In this document: positions 46,057-55,855 of the stretch, piece by piece
How positions within the stretch are numbered: position 1 is the stretch's first letter
Layout: each line of letters opens with the position of its first letter
Assembly: GCF_009796765.1 (NCBI RefSeq)
Contig: NZ_CP047023.1
Span: forward strand, 1,843,501 to 1,907,500
Length of the DNA: 64,000 bases
Direction of reading: 5' to 3'
Source of the DNA: Paraglaciecola sp. L3A3
GTDB lineage: Bacteria; Pseudomonadota; Gammaproteobacteria; Enterobacterales; Alteromonadaceae
Notes under the pieces: model-generated
What the model saw: only the letters and a program-made list of their open reading frames with translations
Told to the model about the DNA's origin: nothing
The model's database searches: none
Made by a program: the position numbers and the translations under genes

Positions 46057-47190
46057 TTATTGTTTAGATACATTGATAGCCGTGCCTAAAGGAATGTTGT
46101 CTACTTTTAAACTTGGATTCCATTGCAATAGATCAGCAACTAAAACGCCGTACTTTTTAGACAATTGATACATAGTTTCGCCTTTTTGCATGATATGCAG
46201 GCGAGGAGGGGCAAGGAGAATAGTGTTTGTATTCTCGGAATGATTAGTTTTATTCGTTGTTTGAACTGTTGTTTTAAGAACTTGAGGCACTGTTTGTTGG
46301 GGTTTAGTCTCAGCAGTCTCAGCGGCACGTAATTGATTTAATGCTAGGGCTCGTCTTTGTTCACGTTTGGTCAAAATTATATATTTGCGGGTATATTCAT
46401 TGTTAGGGAATAATGAATATAAGTGATTACCTATTTTAGTGACTTGGTCTGATTGATTTAGCGCTATGTAAACTTCGATTGCCGTCCACAATGTTTTTGC
46501 ATCAATTGTCACTTTTGTACTTTCATACTTAGTCATTAGCTCTTGCGCTGCAGAAAACTTTTGCTGGCTTACCTTGAGGTAAGCTAAGGCTAAGTAAACT
46601 AAAGGCTCATGTGACTGAGTATTGTCGAGTTTTTCTAGCCAATATCTAGCATCATCTAAACGCTTGGCATTAAAAAAACACAAACCAATTTGCGTTAACA
46701 CGTTACTTTGTAGGGTAGGGGCTGAAGGCGTTGATGGATCATCTGCAGTCGAAGAGCGGGGGCTGATTATTACTGCCTCACCATACCCTTGTAATGCAGG
46801 CCATTTTTTCTCAACGCAGAAGTAATCGAGTAAATTTTCAGATACCAGTTGTTGGTTTAACTGTGGTTCAAATTGTTTATTATCCAGCGCCATTAAAAAG
46901 GCCTGTTGAGCGGCAACACTATTTCCTTTGGCTGCATAAAGTTCGGCTTGGACTAACGCAAAGTCAGTTGATTGCTCTGGATTTTTTAGTTTATTGAAGT
47001 TTTGTTGGGCTTTATCAATATTGCCAATCAGTAAATAAGCACGAACATAAGACAAGAGTGTTTTATTCGATAAGTTTGTATCAGCAGCCGGAATTTTATG
47101 TTGATTTAGCTGAGGAGTAGGAGCAGTTTGCTGAGAGGAACAAGCCACCACTAATAATAATCCGTTCAATAATAATGTTTTTCGTATCAA
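46057..47190 (-). CDS. TPR lipoprotein with C-terminal LysM domain
   Basis: 377 aa. Lipoprotein signal MIRKTLLLNGLLLVVAC (lipobox VVAC, Cys17). TPR-like helices run from about 45 to 280 ('LSYVRAYLLIGNIDKAQQNF', 'VYLALAYLKVSQQKFSAAQE'), similar to PilF-type pilotins. The last 45 residues are a LysM peptidoglycan-binding domain (IMQKGETMYQLSKKYGV, then LLQWNPSL). The start codon is TTG at 47190, which fits the signal peptide; no ATG is available. A protein that ties an outer-membrane-linked complex to peptidoglycan is likely; the partner is unknown. Confidence 0.8.
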   Translation of the reverse strand: MIRKTLLLNGLLLVVACSSQQTAPTPQLNQHKIPAADTNLSNKTLLSYVRAYLLIGNIDKAQQNFNKLKNPEQSTDFALVQAELYAAKGNSVAAQQAFLMALDNKQFEPQLNQQLVSENLLDYFCVEKKWPALQGYGEAVIISPRSSTADDPSTPSAPTLQSNVLTQIGLCFFNAKRLDDARYWLEKLDNTQSHEPLVYLALAYLKVSQQKFSAAQELMTKYESTKVTIDAKTLWTAIEVYIALNQSDQVTKIGNHLYSLFPNNEYTRKYIILTKREQRRALALNQLRAAETAETKPQQTVPQVLKTTVQTTNKTNHSENTNTILLAPPRLHIMQKGETMYQLSKKYGVLVADLLQWNPSLKVDNIPLGTAINVSKQ

Positions 47191-47534
47191 CCGCTTTGCC
47201 TGCTTAAAATAGATAACTAACCATAACGATTTTAGTAGTGTGAGGTCAATTCTTTGTTTTTTGCAGCATATAAATAATGAAACTGATTAGTTTGATAGGC
47301 TGACAAATTATTGACAGTAAGTTTTCGCTGCCTCTGTCTTGAAAATTTTATCTCTGTAAATGCACTCATATGGAATTACAAATTTCTAAATGCTGTTCAA
47401 ACGGAAAATATCAGGAGTAACCTAATAAAACTAAATGTAATTTCACTAAGAGGATGGCACAAAAATAGCTTAGAAATAGATTAAGTAACACAAGTATCAA
47501 CGATATTTATAAAACAAATAAAGAAGAAAATAAA
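47191..47534. other. Divergent intergenic region, nothing specific seen
   Basis: About 340 bp between the TPR-LysM gene and the TPR-sulfotransferase gene. TTGACA occurs at 47311-47316 but without a good -10 at 17 bp. AAGAAGAAA ahead of the ATG at 47535 is the probable ribosome binding site. No small gene is supported. Confidence 0.35.
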
Positions 47535-49334
47535 ATGGAAAGTAAATTAGATTTGGAGCTTTACAATCAATCATGCAAAGCATTTAACCAAAAAGACCTA
47601 AAGCAAGCGCTAGAATTATTGAATAAATTTAAAGTGGCAAATGGGCTAGATGATTCATCCCAATTACCATTTGATAAATCATTTTACGATCTGTTGGTGA
47701 ATTTTGAGTTTGGTAGAGTCAACCGCACCATAGAAAATATTAATTATGTATTGGTATTAGCGAGTAAATTACTGCAAAACAAAAGTTTGCAGAAAGCAGA
47801 AATTATACAAATAAATATTATATTAGGGGAATGCTTTTTAGTTTTGGACAACCTTGATAATGCTTTGAATGCTTTTAGTAATGTGATTAATCTTGATATC
47901 AAACAAGAGCATAAAACAATTTGGTTTAAATTACTTTATCTGTTGAGTCGTCACGGAGGGTATGCTAAAAAATTTGAAGAGTTAGCAAATATTACTCTAA
48001 CGTGGGAGGTATTTCGCATTCCCACACATTTCATTTTATTGGATACGGCTATATCAAGCTTAAATAAAAAAGTAGCCGACGAACAGATTCAAGCGTTAAA
48101 GAATGATTTAGCTTTATTAGATCTTGAGCAACAGATAAGACTATTCAATGCATGTGTCAATGTTTCTGAATATGCTCTAGCAAAAGAAGTTTTAGATAAT
48201 TCTCGCATTTCCAAAGACAATTATATTTTTTACGAACCAGCTGTAGCTAATCTTGCATTTAATAACAAGGAATATGAGAAAACGCTGTCAATTTTGAATA
48301 ATATTAAACAACAGGTTTTTGAGGCTAACCCAGCCTATGTTTTATATTTAAAAGGAAGAGCGTATGACAAAACAAAAGATTATTCTCAAGCATTTTCTAG
48401 TTTTACCGAAGCCTCAAAATATAAAGAAAACGACAATATTAAAGTGCAACAAACGAATAATATCTACATTGCTGATTATCCTTTGCTTTATCAAAACGTT
48501 GATTTTCAGGTTCTTAAGAATCTTCATCAAACAAAATCAGCAGAAACTGAAATATATTCCCCAACATTCCTACTTGGCTTTCCTCGTTCCGGAACTACCT
48601 TACTTGATACTGTTTTAGATACACAATCTACTCTCACCGTTTTGAGTGAACGTCCAACTATTTTCATTGTTATTAAGGAAATGTATAAGCGATTTGGCAA
48701 ATCTTACCCTCAACAATTAGCAGAGCTAACCTCAGAAGAGATACAGGTTTTAAGACAAGTATATTATGATGGTGTCGATAAAATCACGAGCCACTCTGTT
48801 GATCTAGGCAATCATTTAATTATTGATAAAATGCCTTTAAATACCCAACATATTCCTTTGATACTCCTTCTATTCCCTAAGGCTAAATTCATTTTCTCTG
48901 TGCGCCATCCTTTAGATTGTTTGATTAGTACTTGGCAACAAAATTTATTATTTAGTACCGAATTTAATGCAGAGATGACGTTCTTAAGTACATTGGAAAA
49001 AATTACAAAAAAATATATCGATGTTTTACAACATTTTGAACGGTGCGATAAATATTTTGATTTAAACGTACATTTTATTAAGTATGAAAATTTGGTTGAA
49101 AATTTTAAATCAGAAGTAGAGTCACTGTTGGCATTTTTAGATATTTCTAATAGTAGTGATGATTATTTGACATTTAATGCACATGCAAAAACGAAAATTA
49201 TCAATACACCTTCTCGAGATCAGGTGACAGAGGGCATATACAAAGGGTCTTTATATAAATGGAAGCACTACGAAGGTTACTTGGAGGCAGAGTACCAAGA
49301 TCTTAAGTATTATATCGATAAATTTAATTATTAA
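47535..49334 (+). CDS. TPR-sulfotransferase fusion protein
   Basis: 599 aa. Residues about 1-325 are TPR-like helical repeats ('LGECFLVLDNLDNALNAFSN', 'YLKGRAYDKTKDYSQAFSSF'). Residues about 345-599 are a sulfotransferase domain. The 5'-phosphosulfate loop is 'LLGFPRSGTTLLDTVLD' (about 348-364), and the 3'-phosphate motif is 'FIFSVRHPLDCLISTWQQ' (about 454-471). It would transfer sulfate from PAPS to a protein or glycan in the cytoplasm. This TPR-plus-sulfotransferase layout is common in marine Gammaproteobacteria, where targets are mostly unknown. Not in an operon; convergent with the pilus-type operon, with a 12-bp hairpin between. Confidence 0.87.
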   Translation: MESKLDLELYNQSCKAFNQKDLKQALELLNKFKVANGLDDSSQLPFDKSFYDLLVNFEFGRVNRTIENINYVLVLASKLLQNKSLQKAEIIQINIILGECFLVLDNLDNALNAFSNVINLDIKQEHKTIWFKLLYLLSRHGGYAKKFEELANITLTWEVFRIPTHFILLDTAISSLNKKVADEQIQALKNDLALLDLEQQIRLFNACVNVSEYALAKEVLDNSRISKDNYIFYEPAVANLAFNNKEYEKTLSILNNIKQQVFEANPAYVLYLKGRAYDKTKDYSQAFSSFTEASKYKENDNIKVQQTNNIYIADYPLLYQNVDFQVLKNLHQTKSAETEIYSPTFLLGFPRSGTTLLDTVLDTQSTLTVLSERPTIFIVIKEMYKRFGKSYPQQLAELTSEEIQVLRQVYYDGVDKITSHSVDLGNHLIIDKMPLNTQHIPLILLLFPKAKFIFSVRHPLDCLISTWQQNLLFSTEFNAEMTFLSTLEKITKKYIDVLQHFERCDKYFDLNVHFIKYENLVENFKSEVESLLAFLDISNSSDDYLTFNAHAKTKIINTPSRDQVTEGIYKGSLYKWKHYEGYLEAEYQDLKYYIDKFNY

Positions 49335-49355
49335 GGCAGAAAGATAACCGCGAAA

Positions 49356-49396
49356 ATGAAGTTACATATCAGAATAAATTGTTAATGTAACTTCAT
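49356..49396. terminator. Bidirectional terminator between sulfotransferase and pilus operon
   Basis: ATGAAGTTACAT (49356-49367) and ATGTAACTTCAT (49385-49396) form a perfect 12-bp stem around a 17-nt loop between convergent genes. Confidence 0.6.
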
Positions 49397-49415
49397 CATA
49401 AATTGCCTTAAATAG

Positions 49416-50531
49416 CTAACGAATGGCGCAGGGTGCAACATCACTCGTTGAAAACGACATATTTTCGGTCATTGGAAAGAACTCTATGTTTTCATTGGGT
49501 TCAAACAAAATGCCGGGAGCGTAATTTGTAAATATGCGATCGCTAATATTTTTGACCTGTCCTTGAACAAAAATATCGACTGTTATGTCTGATATTGCTG
49601 TTACCAGACCAAAATAATTTTCAGTGTAACTGCAGACCATTTCGCCGACATGTAAAGGAATCCCCTTAACGTTACTCCAAGTTGAATAAACAGCACTGCG
49701 TACTTTAGGTATTCGCCAAGTTTGCAGTTCAGGCATATAATCGGACATATCCCAATTATTATCCGGCGTTGGCGACTCTTTGTTCCAACCGGTATCAGCT
49801 TCTTTCGCTAAATAAGTATTATTTAAATTCTGGTTTTCATTCGCAAGAGAAGCAACTGCTAAGCTTTTATATTGTGCCTGAGGGTCGTTTATAAAAGCTT
49901 TATATGATTCCAAAGATAGGTATTCATTCAAAAAATCAGTTAGTTCTGAGAGGCTTGTAATGTTCTGTTGAACCATCGTTAGAAAGTTTAAATAATATGG
50001 CAGTAAGGACGGGTTTTCTCGGTGCATTGCCACTAATGCATCATTTAATACAAACATCTCAGCATAAAAGCTAAATAGTCTATATTCTTCTTGATTTAAA
50101 TAACGGTCTAGTATTGTTCGGCCTTGTGATTCGAAAATTGTATCGTACTCGGTAAATTGGTAACACACAGGAATGCAAATATATTTATCTTCAAAGTTAG
50201 GCTTCAACAAATCTATACTTTGCTGGTCAGCTTGTGTCGCTAATCTAATTTGACTGAAGTCTAGTTCAGGCTGATTTTCTATCTTTTTAATACCTAGCTT
50301 GGCCGTTATGGTATAGCCTAAATTAGGTAGTTCGCTTGAGGTATAATTTGACAATGCTTTCCATTTTTCAGCAGCAATTTGATGTTTTTCTCCAGCACTT
50401 TTGATCTGGCTTGAACATGCGCTCATCAACATTAGCACAGCCAAAAGAGATATAATGCTATAATCCAACACCTTAATTTTTATTAGGTACTGAGCTCTTA
50501 TTAACGTTAGGTTGAAGAATAAATGTGACAT
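49416..50531 (-). CDS. Lipoprotein of unknown function, last gene of the chaperone-usher operon
   Basis: About 371 aa from the ATG at 50531, which follows the upstream stop by one base. The frame is open further upstream inside the previous gene. A hydrophobic stretch ends in the lipobox 'LMLMSACSS', so the mature protein begins at that Cys after a long leader. No family is recognised. Visible features are 'DKYICIPVCYQFTEYD' with two Cys (about 115-130), a helical middle, and a beta-rich C-terminus with a pair of Cys (MVCSYTEN and VAPCAIR). Position at the end of the pilus operon suggests an outer-membrane accessory or anchoring factor; this is inference only. Confidence 0.6.
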   Translation of the reverse strand: MSHLFFNLTLIRAQYLIKIKVLDYSIISLLAVLMLMSACSSQIKSAGEKHQIAAEKWKALSNYTSSELPNLGYTITAKLGIKKIENQPELDFSQIRLATQADQQSIDLLKPNFEDKYICIPVCYQFTEYDTIFESQGRTILDRYLNQEEYRLFSFYAEMFVLNDALVAMHRENPSLLPYYLNFLTMVQQNITSLSELTDFLNEYLSLESYKAFINDPQAQYKSLAVASLANENQNLNNTYLAKEADTGWNKESPTPDNNWDMSDYMPELQTWRIPKVRSAVYSTWSNVKGIPLHVGEMVCSYTENYFGLVTAISDITVDIFVQGQVKNISDRIFTNYAPGILFEPNENIEFFPMTENMSFSTSDVAPCAIR

Positions 50532-50532
50532 A

Positions 50533-51039
50533 TTAAGGTAGTTCATTCCAAGCAATGGCATCATCGAAAACAAAATTAATAGTTTGCCCAGGAGGTATGA
50601 GCTCATACACTGTTAAATCGCCTCCAACATCAATATTAATGATGCCAGAATCTCCACTATTGATTTGTACATATTCAGTAGTATCGAAGATAACTTTTTG
50701 ACTAACGTCGCTTATAAGGTGCATTCTTGGATTAAAGCGATAGCCATTGTCATCGTCTAATATTCGTTTAAATCTAACCTGCACTTGTTTGTTGGGATTG
50801 GCTATGATGGTGTACTTGCCAACTTGTCTCCCTTCACTTGGTAAATCGCACAAAAAGGTGCCTTCAAACGCGATGATTCGACCATCAGCAGGAAGCATTC
50901 GGCAACTGCCAGTACTTAGGGTTAGTTTTCCAAAGTTAATTTCTTGGACTAAATTAAAAGTAGGGGTAATAGCTAAAACATTGAAACTCATCAACGTAAG
51001 ATTCAAGTAAAAACTAATACCAAAAATATACTTACACAT
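50533..51039 (-). CDS. DUF4402-like secreted protein, possible minor pilus subunit
   Basis: 168 aa. Signal peptide residues about 1-23 (NVLA-ITPT). The chain shows the DUF4402-type pattern: 'INFGKLTLSTGSC' near the N-terminus, then 'YTIIANPNKQVQVRF', a Cys pair (GSCRM and FLCDL) and a terminal beta strand region (INFVFDDAIAW). Such domains are found in secreted, pilus-like subunits. It follows the usher gene by 87 bp and is followed at once by the lipoprotein gene. It may be a tip or minor subunit handled by the chaperone encoded upstream. The family assignment is by eye. Confidence 0.6.
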   Translation of the reverse strand: MCKYIFGISFYLNLTLMSFNVLAITPTFNLVQEINFGKLTLSTGSCRMLPADGRIIAFEGTFLCDLPSEGRQVGKYTIIANPNKQVQVRFKRILDDDNGYRFNPRMHLISDVSQKVIFDTTEYVQINSGDSGIINIDVGGDLTVYELIPPGQTINFVFDDAIAWNELP

Positions 51040-51126
51040 TCTAATTTTCCCATACTTGGTTCATTTAACACAACTTTCTAGTCAAATTGACTGCTCTAAT
51101 TTATCTTGCGTTATCATTCAGAATTC

Positions 51127-54100
51127 CTAGAAACTAGCAATATTTCTAAAAGCACTACTTGATGTTACCCATCCAGTTACGCCAGACGTCGCTAGAGCAT
51201 TATTTGCGCTCTTTTTGCCTGGGTATACCTGACTTATTAAACAATAAAGTGTTCTTCCATCATCCATAGTCTTGGTAGCGGTTTGGGCATTGCTAATCTT
51301 GTTATATTGAATCGGTAAATTCGCTGAGGTTATTGCCGTATTCGATGCGTAAAATTGAATTACCCAGCCTGATTTTTTTGTGTTTATTCTTTCAGAGATA
51401 GACGATTTGGTTTTAACCATGGCTTTTTTAGCATTTTTGAACTCTTTACGAACAAAGTATGTTTGTTCTTGTCCGATATTTTGATTAGCGAATGTTAGGG
51501 CTTCCTGCATTGATTCGAAATGGCCATAGGATAAACGCAGCAGGGTATTAATGTCATTCGAAGTTAAGTCAAAATTTTGAGCTGGTAATTTAGCGCTATT
51601 TAAGCGTTTTATAACGTTTTGTGCGACTTGTTCGCTGGTGTATGCACCCAATTGAATAATAAAGTCGCCGGCTAGTGTTGGTGCAGAGTTCGATGAATCT
51701 TGATATTGTTTTTCGATTGTACCATTCAACGCAATAGGCTCAATTGATTCTAGAATTGGTTCAACTGCTTTGCCTGCTGTTTCGCTGCTAAATGTATCTT
51801 CTAAGGAAGATGGAGCAGGTTCAAAGTCACGTTCTGGCAAGGTACTTACTGAAAGGCTAGGTAAACCGTTTTCCGTCTTCTGGTTCTGCAAAAAAGAGAA
51901 TTTTTGGGGTACGGTAGCTGCTGTTTTTGTAATCGCTGACTCAGGTTTCTTTATTGCAATACTTTCTTGGCTTTGGGCACTATTTTCATTTTGTTTACTC
52001 AGAGCAAGAGAATGTTTTGCCATAACCTTATCTTTGGTTGGTAGGGTAAAGTAATTTTGTCGTTTTTCAGGATCTTCATCCCAAATGACAGGTTCAGAAT
52101 TTTTTGAATTCAAGCTATGGGTAACAATCGCTTGCTGCATAGGATCACTATCGTCATTTACACGTCTAAGCTTAATAGTGGGTAATTCACTGAATCCGCC
52201 TTGACCACCTGTTAATAAAGAGTAGCCAATGGTTTGTGAGGTGTAGCCTTGTTCGCGTAAGTTAGATTCGGTCACTCGAATAGTAAATTTTCCAGGACTT
52301 AATCCATTAAATTCATAATAACCATCAAGATCTGTTTCTATTGTTTGTAAAAATTCACCGTCACTATCTATTAATTCCATACTAATATTTTGAATGCCAA
52401 CTTCTTGACCATTTTGTGTTCTCAATACAAACCCTATTATATCGGTAGACAACACAAATGGCATGTTTACGTCTATGTAGGCGCCTGGGTGTGTGTACAC
52501 CAAATAATCATTATTTATTGTATTGCTGCCTTGTTTCCACTTTCCTACGAAACTAAACGGAGTAATCGCAGTGACACCGGGTAAAACAGTGCGTCCGTTC
52601 TGACCACTTGTTAACGATGCCCATTCAGGGCTGCCATAAAACTCAACATCGGCCAAGTTGTAATCTAGTGGATCAGGTACACCGTTGAGCTGACGATCTA
52701 GATAAGTATGTATATCAAGGGTAGCGGTATTACTTTGAATGTTTTTATTAAATAAAAATTTATTGTTTTGATAGTCGTAACCTAAGAATAGTTGTATGCC
52801 TAATTGGAAAGACCACTTATTAAATTCGTCGTAGTTTGTTGACACATTAAGTTGAAATTCATCGGCTTGCCAAGCTGCTCTATGACCTACACGCCAATTT
52901 GCTGTACTTTCAGCAAAGGGTAGGTAATTTACACTAAAACTATGGTAGCCGTCCCAACTATCTCGAAGATTTCGTTGTAAAATTAATGAAGATGCTTTTG
53001 AAATAATGTCGTCTTCTTCAGGTTGATAACGCAAATTTGCACTAATCCTAAAATCATATGGTAAACTACCGCTTAAGCCTAAAGTGCCGCTTATCGAATT
53101 AGATTCCAATTTATCTGTGGTAATACTCGTATAATTTAAATCATGTCTGATGATTAATTGCCCAATGTTACCTGAGATCCTGTTACCAACACTTGATCGT
53201 TTTAGTAAATCACTTTCACTAAAACTTGCACTAAAGTTAATATTGGCAAAGTCTGTTGGTCTTGAATATGCACCACTAATACTCGTATTCTTGCCAGGCG
53301 AGCTGATCCTATTACTGGTAAAATTGTCAGAGGATTCAAACTCTAATGTATAAGAATCTCTAGAAAATAGTCTGCCTTTCAAAGAGGTTATCTGAGCGTA
53401 GTTTCCGTCTTGGTCTACGGAAAGATCATTTTCAAACAGCATACCAGGAAAAGTCAGAGCATTGGTTATATTGTAAAATTGTTGTTCGTTCTCTATCCCA
53501 GCAAAGCCAAAGCCTATTTGCCAATTATCAGTGACGCCATAACCAAATGTAGCACCATAGTCGGTTAATTTGTAATCTGCATCACTTTGATCGTTGATTA
53601 ATCTATGATTGCTGTCTAAAGCGTAAAAACTATGAGTGAACTGGCCCTTGTTTAAGGCATTTTTAGTTAAGTCTAGTGACTTTTTGCGCACTTGGGTTTC
53701 ACCATAAGGACCATAGAGTTTAATTTCATAGTTATTGAGACCATATTCTACTTCTACGTCATCGAAATTTAACAACCCATCATTTGGTACTGTAGTTGCT
53801 GCTAAGAAAATATTATTTCTAAACAATTCAGCCTCCCATCCTGGAGGAGCGATCTCTTGTAGATTAATAGCTTGATTGCTGCGGCGATAGTCCCCTGCAC
53901 CTAGCTTGTCGAATTTAAATCCAATACCTCCACTAGTATTGGTACTGATGCCATTAGTAACACTGCTAACATCTCCTAATTGATATTGATCGTATAAACC
54001 TAATATGGGTTTATTGGGTGCAGATTTGAATCGGCTTAATACAAGTCGAGCTGCTAGATCACTATTGTTGGTATCACTTAAAGTTAAATTAGCTGAATGA

Positions 54101-54762
54101 TAGAGCAGGTCTGAAACTAATTGCACCGAACCATTAAAACCAGTTGAATTTTTGTCTGTTTCTGCAGCAAGCAGCACTCTTCCATGAGGTACGGTGAATA
54201 AACGATACTGGTCTGCAATAGTAATAGGGTCTTTATTCAGTTTAAATTCATATCGATCGCCGGTAAAACGATTTAAGGTTCGTTGAGTTGCTTGTTGTGC
54301 TAACTTTTGCACTGGAAATACTAACTCATCTTTAGCGGTAGTGAGTTTTAACTCGAGGGTTCTATTTAAAAATTCCATTTTTGCGGGAAAAAGTTTTTTG
54401 ATTAACGCTAACTCGGTAAAAAAGTAAAAACCATCGGTTGCCCACAAAAAGTCACTTGGAACATTTGATTGTTGCTCAAGGTTAAAGGGTATTACCTGTT
54501 CATTTTTCCAGATGCTTAAACTACTGTCTGTTATGGAATAACGTATTTTTAATCCGTCGAACAGAGGTTCAATGGCTACCAGTAACTTATCGTTTATTTG
54601 ATAAACATCAATCGAACGAGTGATGGTTGTGTTATTGAGTCTCACATCTACTAGTATAATTTGCTCTTCATCTAACTGTACTTGACGTAATGATTCTGCA
54701 CGTAGATAAACAGAATTCATTGTCATAATTATAAACAGAAGAAAATAAACAAAAAATTTCAT
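51127..54762 (-). CDS. Usher-like outer-membrane protein fused to SPOR-type domains
   Basis: 1211 aa. Signal peptide about 1-22. Residues about 25-150 form an N-terminal domain, and about 160-690 a large barrel with usher-like stretches ('LGLYDQYQLGDVSSV', 'IAPPGWEAELFRNNIFLAAT', 'NYEIKLYGPYGETQVRKKSL'). Residues about 700-780 may be the C-terminal usher domain. A carboxypeptidase-regulatory/CNA-B-like module follows (about 785-850, 'SDGEFLQTIETDLDGYYEFN'). A low-complexity linker runs about 865-1060. Next is a SPOR domain (about 1063-1135, 'FIIQLGAYTSEQVAQNVIKR') and a second SPOR-like repeat ('GWVIQFYASNTAI' and 'YPGKKSANNALATSG'). SPOR domains bind denuded septal glycan strands. A pilus usher with a peptidoglycan-binding tail is unusual. 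Neighbours are the chaperone (218 bp upstream) and pilin-like genes. Confidence 0.8.
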   Translation of the reverse strand: MKFFVYFLLFIIMTMNSVYLRAESLRQVQLDEEQIILVDVRLNNTTITRSIDVYQINDKLLVAIEPLFDGLKIRYSITDSSLSIWKNEQVIPFNLEQQSNVPSDFLWATDGFYFFTELALIKKLFPAKMEFLNRTLELKLTTAKDELVFPVQKLAQQATQRTLNRFTGDRYEFKLNKDPITIADQYRLFTVPHGRVLLAAETDKNSTGFNGSVQLVSDLLYHSANLTLSDTNNSDLAARLVLSRFKSAPNKPILGLYDQYQLGDVSSVTNGISTNTSGGIGFKFDKLGAGDYRRSNQAINLQEIAPPGWEAELFRNNIFLAATTVPNDGLLNFDDVEVEYGLNNYEIKLYGPYGETQVRKKSLDLTKNALNKGQFTHSFYALDSNHRLINDQSDADYKLTDYGATFGYGVTDNWQIGFGFAGIENEQQFYNITNALTFPGMLFENDLSVDQDGNYAQITSLKGRLFSRDSYTLEFESSDNFTSNRISSPGKNTSISGAYSRPTDFANINFSASFSESDLLKRSSVGNRISGNIGQLIIRHDLNYTSITTDKLESNSISGTLGLSGSLPYDFRISANLRYQPEEDDIISKASSLILQRNLRDSWDGYHSFSVNYLPFAESTANWRVGHRAAWQADEFQLNVSTNYDEFNKWSFQLGIQLFLGYDYQNNKFLFNKNIQSNTATLDIHTYLDRQLNGVPDPLDYNLADVEFYGSPEWASLTSGQNGRTVLPGVTAITPFSFVGKWKQGSNTINNDYLVYTHPGAYIDVNMPFVLSTDIIGFVLRTQNGQEVGIQNISMELIDSDGEFLQTIETDLDGYYEFNGLSPGKFTIRVTESNLREQGYTSQTIGYSLLTGGQGGFSELPTIKLRRVNDDSDPMQQAIVTHSLNSKNSEPVIWDEDPEKRQNYFTLPTKDKVMAKHSLALSKQNENSAQSQESIAIKKPESAITKTAATVPQKFSFLQNQKTENGLPSLSVSTLPERDFEPAPSSLEDTFSSETAGKAVEPILESIEPIALNGTIEKQYQDSSNSAPTLAGDFIIQLGAYTSEQVAQNVIKRLNSAKLPAQNFDLTSNDINTLLRLSYGHFESMQEALTFANQNIGQEQTYFVRKEFKNAKKAMVKTKSSISERINTKKSGWVIQFYASNTAITSANLPIQYNKISNAQTATKTMDDGRTLYCLISQVYPGKKSANNALATSGVTGWVTSSSAFRNIASF

Positions 54763-54979
54763 ATGAATAGTCGCGGCGCCAAAGTATTGTCATTCAATTC
54801 TTTGCAAAGCGATTTTCATGCCAATTACTTAAGCATAGGAAATGTTTTTAAAGTCTGACCTGAAGGGAGAGTAGAAATATGCAGATTTCATAGGATTGAT
54901 ATTTGCAGTTTTTATCATATGACATAAGGGCTATCTCATGCCATATAACTAGATAATCAGCAGATTTTTTTAAGAGCGA

Positions 54980-55774
54980 CTAGTCAATGATGACATCTTG
55001 TTGGTGAGTTATTGTGCCGCCGTATTTTTTATCTTCAACAAAACGCAATGCTAACTGGTCAACAGGAATGTTTTTGAATCCTAGTTTGTGGGAAGTTGAT
55101 GTTGTTTCTGTATATAAAGAGTTATTGCTAGTAAAACCTAATACTTCGCCATTATTTTTATTAACAAGCTCTATGTCACCGTACACCGAACGATCACCCT
55201 TTCTGTTAACTGTAAAATGAACATATTTATTATCAATTGACATTTTACTAAAGCTAATTTCTGCGTTTAGTTTACCGGTACGCACAACAATAGGCACATT
55301 TTGTACTAATCGTGGCTTGACGCCAATTGTAGGTAATTCAGAAGTCGTCGCAGATTTTGGCGTAGTATCTTCTACCTGGTCACAATATACTTCTAAGTAA
55401 GAACGATACTCAGCAGGTTGGGTGTTAGCTTTACGCCTTAGGGTAAAACGCACTGTTTGTGGAGACCGACCATCAGCAGTGAAATTTTTAGGCGAGAAAC
55501 GGATCCAAGGTTTTGCCGAATTTTCAGGCACAATATCGTCATCTAGCTGTGTTAGTTGACCGGTTTCATCAAAATCGTTATGCACTAAACTTAACTGGCA
55601 AGATTCCGCAACTATTGATTTGTTGTACATCACAAATGAAGCCGTACTGTTATCATTATCTAAATAAATTCTATAAGTAGATAGACTCATAGCATTGCTA
55701 GTAAATGACGTGAGAAATAACAAGTTCAACACTAGGGTTAAATATAATCTGTTATTTTTACTTGTAATGTACAT
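54980..55774 (-). CDS. PapD-like periplasmic pilus chaperone
   Basis: 264 aa. Signal peptide about 1-28 (SNA-MSLSTYRI). Two Ig-like domains: domain 1 (about 30-155) has 'YRIYLDNDNSTASFVMYN', 'IRFSPKNFTADGRSPQTVRF' and 'EYRSYLEVYC', which match the G1/F1 region and the Arg-Ser-Tyr-L segment of archaic and sigma-type chaperones. Domain 2 (about 170-264) ends with 'LRFVEDKKYGGTI'. It would hold pilin subunits in the periplasm and hand them to the usher encoded downstream. It is separated from the two upstream DUF4402 genes by a strong terminator. Confidence 0.82.
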   Translation of the reverse strand: MYITSKNNRLYLTLVLNLLFLTSFTSNAMSLSTYRIYLDNDNSTASFVMYNKSIVAESCQLSLVHNDFDETGQLTQLDDDIVPENSAKPWIRFSPKNFTADGRSPQTVRFTLRRKANTQPAEYRSYLEVYCDQVEDTTPKSATTSELPTIGVKPRLVQNVPIVVRTGKLNAEISFSKMSIDNKYVHFTVNRKGDRSVYGDIELVNKNNGEVLGFTSNNSLYTETTSTSHKLGFKNIPVDQLALRFVEDKKYGGTITHQQDVIID

Positions 55775-55785
55775 TTTTATTCCTT

Positions 55786-55822
55786 AAAAAAGCCATGATA
55801 GTGATACCACTATCATGGCTTT
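55786..55822 (-). terminator. Strong rho-independent terminator between subunit genes and chaperone
   Basis: Arms 55789-55803 and 55808-55822 form a perfect 15-bp stem with a 4-nt loop. Read on the minus strand it is followed by a run of six T (complement of 55786-55791). It lies 34 bp after the second subunit gene and would give the subunit mRNA in large excess over chaperone and usher mRNA. Confidence 0.88.
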
Positions 55823-55855
55823 ATACTAAAAACCAATTCGTTGAGAGTCAACTAA

